Assembly: GCA_019637395.1 (NCBI GenBank)
Contig: JAHBVR010000035.1
Span: forward strand, 1 to 22,408
Length of the DNA stretch: 22,408 nt
Direction: 5' to 3'
Source: Vulcanimicrobiota bacterium
GTDB taxonomy: Bacteria; Vulcanimicrobiota; Xenobia; Xenobiales; JADMJV01
In this document: piece by piece, positions 8,682 through 14,775 of the stretch
Layout of the letters: each line of letters starts with the position of its first letter
Numbering within the stretch: the first letter of the stretch is position 1
Notes under the pieces: model-generated
The model's database searches: none
Told to the model about the DNA's origin: nothing
The model's input: the letters and a program-made list of their open reading frames with translations, nothing else
Program-made: the position numbers and the translations under genes

Positions 8682-9938
8682 ATGAGTAACTTTGACTTTG
8701 GCGCGGCCCAGCGCCGTTATGTAGACCTCCTGGTTTCACAGGGCTGCAACGTGCAGCCGGGGCAGCACGTGCTGATCAATACCGAACCCTCCTGTCTCGA
8801 ACTGGTCGGCCTGGCCGCCGAAGCCTTTTACCGGCGTGGTGCCCGCTACGTCGACACCAGCGTCACCCTGCCCCGGGTCGACCGAGCCCACGTCGAGCTC
8901 TGCTCTCCTAACCGACTGACCTTTGTGCCCGGCTGGAAAGCCGTGCAAATAGATCAGCTGGTCGATTCAAAAGGCTGCATGCTGGCCTTCCGCAGCCAGG
9001 ATGAACCGGATCTCTACGAAGGATTCGATAGCGCCGGAATGGCCCGAGTGAATGAGATGCTGGTGGCTCGCCGTGAAGCCGTCAAGCGCTGGACCGAGGA
9101 AGGCGTGCTCCAGCGCCAGGTGGGCTGGTGTCTGGCCGGCCCGCCCAGTCCCAAATGGGCCGCCAAAGTCTACCCCGAACTCAGCCCTGAGGAAGCGCTG
9201 GCCGCGCTCTGGCGCGAGATCTTCCGCATGACCTTCGCCGATCAGGAAAACTGTCTGGAACTCTGGGCCGCCCACCTGGATCGCCTGGCCAGGCGCTCCG
9301 CTCTGCTCAACTCCCGCAAAATCCGCGAACTCCATTTTGTGAACGAGGCCCTCGGCACCGATCTCAAAGTGGGCCTCTCTCCGCTGGCATCGTGGGTGAG
9401 CGGACGCAAGCAGACTGCCTCCGGCATTGACGTCTGCCTTAACATCCCCACCTTCGAGGTCTTTACCACCCCGGATTGGCGCGTGACTTCCGGCACCGTC
9501 GGCCTGACCCGCCCGGCCATGATCAACGGCTCGCTGGTGGAAGGCCTGCGTCTGCGCTTTGAAAAGGGCGAAATCGTCGAAGTCAAAGCCGAACGCAACG
9601 GCGCCGCCTACGAAGCCCTCATCGCCACCGACCCCACCGCCCGCCGCCTCGGCGAAGTCGCTCTGGTCGGCGTCGATTCCCCCATCTTCCAAAGCGGCCG
9701 GGTCTTCCAGCACACTCTATATGACGAAAATGCCGCCTGCCACATCGCCACCGGCATGGCCTACACCGTCGGAATCGAGGATGGCGACCAACTCCCTTCC
9801 GAAAAACTGGACGGAATCGGCTTCAACCGCAAAGCCAAAACCCACCAGGACGTCATGATCTCGGATGAAACCACCACCGTCCGCGCAGACGGCCAGGTCA
9901 TTCTGGAGAAGGGCCGCTGGGTGGGCGAACTGGCCTGA
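8682..9938 (+). CDS. M29-family metallo-aminopeptidase (AmpS/AmpT type)
   Basis: A 418-residue cytosolic exopeptidase of the thermophilic aminopeptidase (M29) family, which removes N-terminal residues using a two-metal centre. All expected ligands can be placed: Glu259 in 'NIPTFEVFTTPD', Glu325 in 'RLGEVAL', His354 in 'NAACHIATGMAY', Tyr361, then His388 and Asp390 in 'AKTHQDVMISDE'. Their spacing matches, to within a few residues, what I recall for Thermus AmpT. Three starts are possible in a row (GTG 8676, GTG 8679, ATG 8682); I take the ATG, since GGTGGTG just before it is the only ribosome-site-like sequence. It lies 52 bp after pcm. It probably recycles peptides. Confidence 0.93.
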   Translation: MSNFDFGAAQRRYVDLLVSQGCNVQPGQHVLINTEPSCLELVGLAAEAFYRRGARYVDTSVTLPRVDRAHVELCSPNRLTFVPGWKAVQIDQLVDSKGCMLAFRSQDEPDLYEGFDSAGMARVNEMLVARREAVKRWTEEGVLQRQVGWCLAGPPSPKWAAKVYPELSPEEALAALWREIFRMTFADQENCLELWAAHLDRLARRSALLNSRKIRELHFVNEALGTDLKVGLSPLASWVSGRKQTASGIDVCLNIPTFEVFTTPDWRVTSGTVGLTRPAMINGSLVEGLRLRFEKGEIVEVKAERNGAAYEALIATDPTARRLGEVALVGVDSPIFQSGRVFQHTLYDENAACHIATGMAYTVGIEDGDQLPSEKLDGIGFNRKAKTHQDVMISDETTTVRADGQVILEKGRWVGELA

Positions 9939-9945
9939 GTCACGT

Positions 9946-9994
9946 CAGGAACGTCCACTCCGAGAGCGTCCGCCAGATCGCTCTGATGTTCCTG
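9946..9994 (+). other. Nested hairpin downstream of the aminopeptidase gene
   Basis: CAGGAAC (9946-9952) pairs perfectly with GTTCCTG (9988-9994), and inside it AGAGCG (9963-9968) pairs perfectly with CGCTCT (9979-9984) around a 10-nt loop. No T-run follows, so this is not a standard intrinsic terminator. It could be a Rho-assisted terminator, an RNA-processing site or the leader of the BON gene. Confidence 0.35.
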
Positions 9995-10099
9995 TCATAT
10001 TGTGTCCGGTGGCTGGCCTATCGGAGGCTCTACGGATCCCATCCGTGCAAGGACAGTGGTACCGGGTGCCGGAGCGCCCGGGTGTGTCAAGATGGAGGC

Positions 10100-10345
10100 A
10101 TGGATGACGAACGGATACGCCAACAGGTTTTGCACAGTTTGCATGCAAGCGAAGTGCTGGACTCTTCCGAGATCTACGTTTCTGTACGGGATGAAAAAGT
10201 AATTTTGGACGGCACGGTGGCTTCCGACGGGGAACGGCGGGTGGCCGAGGACATCGCCGAGCGCAACGGCGCCGGCGAGGTTCACAATCACCTGCGTATC
10301 CACCAGGCGGAACATCCCGCCGCTCAGTTGGAAGAACGTTTTTAG
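10100..10345 (+). CDS. Small single-BON-domain protein
   Basis: The first ATG gives 81 residues. 'DDERIRQQVLHSLHAS' followed by 'DSSEIYVSVRDEKVILDGTVAS' and 'ERRVAEDIAERNGAGEVHNHLRI' is the alpha-beta-beta-alpha-beta BON domain with its conserved 'v.l.G.v.s...r..a...a..v.gv..v.n.l'. BON domains usually bind phospholipid or stabilise envelope proteins (OsmY, Kbp). This copy has no signal peptide, so it would be cytosolic, closer to Kbp or to BON domains attached to CBS proteins. The GGAGG before the ATG is only one base away, which is too close; a GTG at 10082 in the same frame, with GGAG about eight bases upstream, would add six residues and may be the real start. The stop overlaps that of the convergent VOC gene by 4 nt. 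Confidence 0.8.
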   Translation: MDDERIRQQVLHSLHASEVLDSSEIYVSVRDEKVILDGTVASDGERRVAEDIAERNGAGEVHNHLRIHQAEHPAAQLEERF

Positions 10346-10701
10346 TGTGGGCGTTTGCCCACCAGATTGATGGGGTTGCCATCCAGATCGCCGTAGATAT
10401 AGAAGAAGCCGGCGTCGCTATCCTCAGGTGCTCGGAGTAGCTTGAAGCCGGCCTCCACCAGGTATTGGCGCGCTTCCTCGAGACTGCCGGTGACGCTGAA
10501 GCCGATACCGGTATCGAGCAGGCGGCCTTTGTGATCGCTCCATGAATGGAGCACCAACTTGAATCCTTCCTCGTTCTTGAGGATGGCCATGTCGGTGCCC
10601 ATTTTTTGCACGATTTCGAAGCCGAGGGCTTGATAAAGAGGGAGGTTGCCCTCGACGTCCTGGACGTAGCGGGCTACATTGCGAAAGGAAATGGGAGGCA
10701 T
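10342..10701 (-). CDS. VOC-superfamily (glyoxalase/bleomycin-resistance fold) protein
   Basis: A 119-residue single VOC unit: two beta-alpha-beta-beta-beta modules starting 'NVARYVQDVEGNLPLYQALGFEIV' (split over about 8-31) and ending 'GFFYIYGDLDGNPINLVGKR'. The last block is the typical 'f.DPdGn.iel' strand, with Asn in place of the metal-binding Glu ('INLV'), so metal chemistry may be altered. Family members isomerise methylglyoxal adducts, open aromatic rings or bind drugs. Which applies cannot be told. It is the last gene of a minus-strand run and starts 23 bp after the M50 peptidase gene. Confidence 0.85.
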   Translation of the reverse strand: MPPISFRNVARYVQDVEGNLPLYQALGFEIVQKMGTDMAILKNEEGFKLVLHSWSDHKGRLLDTGIGFSVTGSLEEARQYLVEAGFKLLRAPEDSDAGFFYIYGDLDGNPINLVGKRPH

Positions 10702-10724
10702 GTGGCCCGCGTTCGTCCTGGTGT

Positions 10725-11390
10725 CTACCAGCGCCTGCCGAGTTGGCTAACCTCGGCTGCCGCGGCCAGCCAGACGAAGATCCCCAGGAAGACGAGATTG
10801 AAACTGGCCGTGAGCAGGCCCAGGATGCCGAAGACCCAGGCAAATTTCTGGCCCCAGCCGGCAGCCGTCAGGGTGGCCCTGGCGTGACCGTAACGGCGGC
10901 TCAGAAAAGCCCTGAGGATGCGGCCGCCGTCCATCGGGAAGGCCGGCACCAGGTTGAAGAGGCCCAGGCCCAGGTTGTAGACCAGGAACTGGCTGAGCAG
11001 AAAGGCGGCCAGGGGCGTGACCGCCAGGCTTGGAGCCAGCAACCAGGCCGCGCCGGCCAGCGCGAAGTTGACGGCCGGTCCGGCCGCGGACACCACCATC
11101 TCCTGTTCCGCAGTGAAACGGGCGGCCTGCAGTCGGGCCACACCACCGATGGGATAGAGGGTGATTTCTCGGGTGCCCACTCCGTAGTGGCGGGCGGCCA
11201 GGGCGTGACCCAACTCATGCAAGACCACGATGGTGAAGAGCATGAGGGGCAGGCCTAAGTTGAGAAGTTGGCTGAGCGGGTCGTGATAGGCCAATCCGCT
11301 CAGAGCGGTGAAAGCCAGCAGCAGCAGAAAGGTGCTGTGCAGATATAGATCGATGCCGGCGATACGGCCAATTTTCCAGGATTTGAACAT
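10725..11390 (-). CDS. Site-2-protease-type membrane zinc peptidase (M50)
   Basis: A 221-residue polytopic membrane protease. HELGH at 58-62, inside a hydrophobic segment, provides two zinc ligands and the catalytic Glu59. 'NLVPAFPMDGGR' (146-157) gives the third ligand Asp154. The conserved 'SAAGPAVNFALA' (101-112) is the internal 'aGP..N' motif. The short size, no PDZ domain and no C-terminal CBS pair place it with compact S2P proteins such as the YwhC/SpoIVFB group. These cut substrates within the bilayer, often anti-sigma factors or membrane regulators. No sigma or anti-sigma gene is in the window, so the substrate is unknown. It lies 79 bp downstream of the dodecin gene and 23 bp upstream of the VOC gene. 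Confidence 0.93.
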   Translation of the reverse strand: MFKSWKIGRIAGIDLYLHSTFLLLLAFTALSGLAYHDPLSQLLNLGLPLMLFTIVVLHELGHALAARHYGVGTREITLYPIGGVARLQAARFTAEQEMVVSAAGPAVNFALAGAAWLLAPSLAVTPLAAFLLSQFLVYNLGLGLFNLVPAFPMDGGRILRAFLSRRYGHARATLTAAGWGQKFAWVFGILGLLTASFNLVFLGIFVWLAAAAEVSQLGRRW

Positions 11391-11401
11391 ACAGTCAGAG
11401 A

Positions 11402-11446
11402 CCTCGCTTTACTCGTTCAGTTTAAGTAGGCGAGGCCTCCGGAGGC
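11402..11446. other. Palindromic spacer between dodecin and M50 protease genes
   Basis: A perfect 12-bp palindrome GCCTCCGGAGGC (11435-11446) abuts a longer inverted repeat CCTCGC (11402-11407) / GCGAGG (11430-11435). These lie in the 79-bp gap between two minus-strand genes. A processing site, attenuator or protein-binding site are all possible; there is no U-tract. Confidence 0.3.
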
Positions 11447-11469
11447 GTTTGTGCTTCGTTAGAGCTTTG

Positions 11470-11673
11470 TTAATCTTCCAGTTTGAAGCCGATTTTCACT
11501 TTAACCTGATATTCGTCGATGTCACCGTCTTTAATGGTGCCGCGCATTTCGCTGACTTCAAACCAACTGGTGCCGCGGATATTCTTGGATGCGCGTTTGA
11601 CGGCTGAACGGGTGGCTTCGGCGAAGCTTTCTTTGGAAGTTCCGACGACTTCGGTGAGTTTATATACGGACAT
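11470..11673 (-). CDS. Dodecin, flavin-binding protein
   Basis: A 67-residue dodecin, the usual length. 'VYKLTEVVGTSKESFAEATRSAVKRA' (split over residues 3-28) and 'GTSWFEVSEMRGTIKDG' (about 34-50) hold the beta-alpha-beta-beta fold and the conserved Trp that stacks on the isoalloxazine ring of FMN or riboflavin. Twelve subunits form a hollow sphere that stores or quenches free flavin. GGAGG four bases before the ATG is a strong ribosome site and lies inside the 3' end of the GalU-like gene, which overlaps it by 14 nt, so the two are probably translated from one mRNA. Confidence 0.95.
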   Translation of the reverse strand: MSVYKLTEVVGTSKESFAEATRSAVKRASKNIRGTSWFEVSEMRGTIKDGDIDEYQVKVKIGFKLED

Positions 11674-12337
11674 GGTACCTCCGATTGTAATACAGGTATC
11701 CGGCCATGATTCCCAGGTCGGCGGGTTCGCCCTGCAGGCTGACCACCTGGTGGGTCCCTTGTTGGAGCCAATGGCTTATAATGCGGAAGAAATCGCCGTC
11801 CTGGCTGTTTTCCGGGATGGTCGAGAAGAATTCTGGAGCGTAGATGGTGCGCCCGAAGCCTCTGAGGTTGCCCTGCTCTCCGGCCAGGCTTATTACGTGG
11901 TTGTTTTCTGTCTCGAAGGCGGTGGCGCCCGGGAAGAATTCGGGGTTTTCGACGTGAACCTGGCTGAAGAGGGTCTGTTGGTTCTGGTAGCCTTGCAGCA
12001 GTTGGCGGCTGGCGTGTTTCAGGTGCTGATCAGGGAGAGCCACCAGGGTGGGGCCATCGACCAGGTGTTGGGCGGCCCGGATGGCGTCTCCCAGGCCGCC
12101 GGGTCGCTCCTGGTAAACGTAAACGGCGTCTCGGTCTGATAGATGTTGCTGGATCAGCTCTTTACCTTGACGGAGAACGATGATAATACGGCGGATGCCG
12201 GCTTCCCAGACTTCGTCCCAGAGGTGATCGATCAGGGGGCGGTCGCCGTAGGGGAGCAATTCCTTAGGAACCACTCGTGTGAGTGGGCGCAAACGGGTGC
12301 CGAGCCCGGCGCAGGGGATGATGCAGGTCGTCACCAT
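11660..12337 (-). CDS. galU: GalU-type sugar-1-phosphate nucleotidyltransferase
   Basis: A 225-residue NTP-transferase. 'PCAGLGTRLRPLTRVVPKELL' (split over 8-28) is the GxGTR...PK nucleotide-binding signature with Arg15 and Lys25, 'ERPGGLGDAI' near 77-86 contacts the base, 'VALPDQ' replaces the usual 'LPDD', and 'GFGRTIYAPEFF' plus 'GEPADLGIMAGYL' match the C-terminal part of bacterial UTP-glucose-1-phosphate uridylyltransferases. It is ~70 residues shorter than E. coli GalU, with loops trimmed, so the exact sugar or NTP is uncertain. It would supply UDP-glucose for polymer synthesis, including trehalose or glycan precursors. It leads the minus-strand run and is separated by only 20 bp from the divergent MBL-fold gene. 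Confidence 0.8.
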   Translation of the reverse strand: MVTTCIIPCAGLGTRLRPLTRVVPKELLPYGDRPLIDHLWDEVWEAGIRRIIIVLRQGKELIQQHLSDRDAVYVYQERPGGLGDAIRAAQHLVDGPTLVALPDQHLKHASRQLLQGYQNQQTLFSQVHVENPEFFPGATAFETENNHVISLAGEQGNLRGFGRTIYAPEFFSTIPENSQDGDFFRIISHWLQQGTHQVVSLQGEPADLGIMAGYLYYNRRYHVRI

Positions 12338-12357
12338 GGGGTGGGGAAGCTTTCTGG

Positions 12358-13065
12358 ATGTTTTTGAAAGTCCTGGGCTGCGGCGAGGCGTTCAGCGCCG
12401 GCGGCCGCCTGCATACCAGTTTTCTGGTGGAGCAGGACGGCTTTCGGCTGTTGCTGGATTGCGGGCCGTCTGTTTTGGTGGGATTGCGGCGTCACGGCAT
12501 CGATCCAATGTCGCTGGACGCGGTGGTAATTTCCCATTTGCACGGGGACCACTTTGGAGGGTTACCGTTTCTGGACCGGTTTTATCACGCCTTTGGTCGG
12601 TCCCGGCCGCTGGTGGTGTGGGGCCCACCTTTGTTGCGAGAGCGTTTCGAACTGGCTATGGGGGCGTTTTTTCCCGGGTCCGTGGAACGCCGTTATGAGT
12701 TGGAACTGCATTCTTACGCACGTTCGTTTTCTGTGGGCGGCCTGGAGGCGCTGGCGCTGCCGGTGGACCATGATGAGTTGACCAACCCGCACGGGTTACG
12801 CATTGGGCCTTTGGCGTTTTCGGGGGATACGCGCTGGACTTCCACTTTGCTGGAGTTAGCGGAAGGTGCGTCAGTGTTTCTCTGTGAGTGCGGGTTGGCC
12901 GTGCCCGGGAAGCCAAAGCACTGTAGTTTGGAGGAGCTGCGGCGACATCGGAGTCTCTTACGATGCAAGCGGCTGTTTTTGACGCATCTGGGTCAGGATG
13001 TGCTGGATTTGTTGCCGCTGCCGGACTTCGAGGTGTTGGAAGACGGAATGGAAATCCAGATCTAA
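12358..13065 (+). CDS. MBL-fold metallo-hydrolase (ribonuclease Z-like class)
   Basis: A 235-residue metallo-beta-lactamase-fold protein. 'FLKVLGCGEAF' opens the fold, SHLHGDHFGG (59-68) supplies ligands His60, His62, Asp64 and His65, and 'FSGDTRWTSTLLELA' supplies the bridging Asp. A late 'LFLTHLGQDVL' gives a terminal His. The domain order and 'GDT' strand are those of the RNase Z/ElaC-like branch, but the exosite arm is lacking, so tRNA 3' processing is not implied. Codon choice departs from the neighbours: TTT and TTG are common, whereas surrounding genes use TTC and CTG. The ATG at 12358 is the only sensible start. Confidence 0.88.
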   Translation: MFLKVLGCGEAFSAGGRLHTSFLVEQDGFRLLLDCGPSVLVGLRRHGIDPMSLDAVVISHLHGDHFGGLPFLDRFYHAFGRSRPLVVWGPPLLRERFELAMGAFFPGSVERRYELELHSYARSFSVGGLEALALPVDHDELTNPHGLRIGPLAFSGDTRWTSTLLELAEGASVFLCECGLAVPGKPKHCSLEELRRHRSLLRCKRLFLTHLGQDVLDLLPLPDFEVLEDGMEIQI

Positions 13066-13145
13066 CAGCCGATGGTATTGAAGTACCGGCCTCGGGTGAT
13101 GCCCCGACCTTTGTGGCCCGGTTCCGATGGCGTAATCTGGCCTTT

Positions 13146-13931
13146 GTGAAATGCCTGCACAACAAAGTAGCCTTGATTACGGGCGGCAGTTCCGGCATCG
13201 GCCTGGGAACTGCCGAAATCTTCGCCCGGGAAGGTGCCCGGCTGGCCATCCTGGGGCGCTCCGCCACAACTCTCCAGGCGGCCGGCCAAAAGTTGCGCGG
13301 CCTGGGCGCCCAGGTCCTGGAAATCCAGGCGGATGTGTCCCAAAGCCTCGACATGAAGCAGGCCATTGAGACCGTCGAGAAGGAATGGGGGCGCCTCGAC
13401 ATCGTATTCGCCAACGCCGGCATCAACGGGGTCTGGGCCCCGCTGGAAGAACTGGAGCCGGAGGAGTGGGAAGCAACCCTGCGCGTGAACCTTACGGGCA
13501 CCTATCATACCATTCGTAGCTCTCTGCCCTTGCTCAAAAAGAGGGGAGGCTCGGTGATCATCACCTCTTCGGTCAACGGCACGCGCATGTTCAGCAACAC
13601 CGGCTGTACCGCCTATGCCTGTAGCAAGGCGGCGCAGGTGGCCATGGCTAAAATGCTGGCCTTGGAACTGGCTCCTCACAAAGTGCGCGTCAACGTCGTC
13701 TGCCCCGGCTGGATCGAATCCGAGATTGAAGACTCCACCGACAAGCGCGACCTGGAAAGAATCGCCCCGGTGGTGGAATTTCCCGAAGGCGCCGTGCCCT
13801 TGACCCGGGGGGCGCCCGGGTCGGCCGAGCAAGTCGGCAACGTGGTGCTCTTTCTGGCCTGCGATCTTTCCAGTCACGTCACCGGCAGCGAAATCTGGGT
13901 GGATGGGGCCCAGTCGCTGCTGCAAGGATGA
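13146..13931 (+). CDS. SDR-family NAD(P)-dependent oxidoreductase
   Basis: A 261-residue classical short-chain dehydrogenase. TGGSSGIG (12-19) binds the dinucleotide, 'DIVFANAGINGVW' holds the NAG motif (about 90-92), Ser141/142 in 'IITSSVNG', and Tyr157/Lys161 in 'YACSK' complete the active site. 'CPGWI' and the C-terminal 'VTGSEIWVDGA' are standard. A frame open from 12963 overlaps the previous gene; the GTG at 13146 yields the normal six residues before 'KVALITGG'. No clear ribosome site is visible. Its stop overlaps the start of the SMP-30 gene (ATGA), so both are made together. With a lactonase partner, oxidation of a sugar C1 hydroxyl to a lactone is the natural reading, though the substrate is inferred only. 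Confidence 0.93.
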   Translation: MKCLHNKVALITGGSSGIGLGTAEIFAREGARLAILGRSATTLQAAGQKLRGLGAQVLEIQADVSQSLDMKQAIETVEKEWGRLDIVFANAGINGVWAPLEELEPEEWEATLRVNLTGTYHTIRSSLPLLKKRGGSVIITSSVNGTRMFSNTGCTAYACSKAAQVAMAKMLALELAPHKVRVNVVCPGWIESEIEDSTDKRDLERIAPVVEFPEGAVPLTRGAPGSAEQVGNVVLFLACDLSSHVTGSEIWVDGAQSLLQG

Positions 13932-14773
13932 AGATGCGGGTGGTGGCCGACTTTCCCTGTAGCTGCGGCGAAGGCCCGCTCTGGCATCCGGAGCGCGGTC
14001 GGCTCTACTGGATTGATGTGGACAACGGCAAAATGTATGCCTACGACCCGGCCGAAAGAACCGCGCTGCGAGTGCAGCACGGCGAAATCATCGGGGGCAC
14101 CACCCTGCAGGAGGACGGGCAGTTGCTCTTGTTCATGCAACGCGGCCAGATCGCGCTCTGGAGTCCGGACAAAGGCCTGCGGGTGCAACGCGACCACACT
14201 CCGGGAGCGGAAAACACGCGTTTCAACGACGTCATCGCCGACCCCGAAGGGCGCGTCTTCGCCGGCACCATGCCCGAAGGCGACCGGCCCGGCCAGCTCT
14301 ATCGCCTCGATCCCGACGGCAGCATCCGGGTGGTGCTCGAGGAAGTGGGCCAGCCCAACGGAATGGGCTTCAGTCCCGACCGCCGGACCTTCTATCTGAT
14401 CGACACCCGCAACCGGCGCCTCGAGAGCTTCCGTTATGACAGAGGAAATCTCAGCGACCGGAAAATTCTGTTCGAGACCCCGGAAGAACACGGTCAGCCC
14501 GACGGAATGACCGTCGACGAGCACGGTAACCTCTGGCTGGCCCAGTGGGGCGGCTCGGGCATCCTGCACTATGATCCGCGGGGAAAATTGCTGGAGAAAA
14601 TTTCTTTGCCGGTCCAAAACGTGACCAGCCTGACCTTCGTGGGCCAATCCGCCTACGTCACCACCGCCGGAGGAGCCCATCGACCCGAGGCCGGCGCCCA
14701 GGCGGGGGCGCTATTTCTGCTGGAAACCGACGTCTCCGCTCCTCCGGAGTTCCGTTCCCGCGTCCGGTTTTGA
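13928..14773 (+). CDS. SMP-30/gluconolactonase-type sugar lactonase
   Basis: A 281-residue six-bladed beta-propeller of the SMP-30/regucalcin/LRE family. Metal ligands fit: Glu15 in 'GEGPLW', Asn144 in 'GQPNGMGF' and Asp192 in 'QPDGMTVDEHGNLWLAQWGG', with Asn100 in 'RFNDVIADPEGRVFAGTM' near the substrate. There is no signal peptide, so it acts in the cytosol. These enzymes hydrolyse aldonolactones. Overlap of 4 nt with the SDR gene supports a dehydrogenase-lactonase pair of an oxidative sugar pathway. The gene ends two bases before the convergent trehalase stop, so there is no room for a separate terminator. Confidence 0.93.
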   Translation: MKMRVVADFPCSCGEGPLWHPERGRLYWIDVDNGKMYAYDPAERTALRVQHGEIIGGTTLQEDGQLLLFMQRGQIALWSPDKGLRVQRDHTPGAENTRFNDVIADPEGRVFAGTMPEGDRPGQLYRLDPDGSIRVVLEEVGQPNGMGFSPDRRTFYLIDTRNRRLESFRYDRGNLSDRKILFETPEEHGQPDGMTVDEHGNLWLAQWGGSGILHYDPRGKLLEKISLPVQNVTSLTFVGQSAYVTTAGGAHRPEAGAQAGALFLLETDVSAPPEFRSRVRF

Positions 14774-14775
14774 TC

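Noticed and set aside
12963-13145. An upstream extension of the SDR frame by 61 codons.
   Set aside because: It overlaps the MBL-fold gene and the extra residues match nothing; SDR proteins normally begin a few residues before the TGxxxGIG block.
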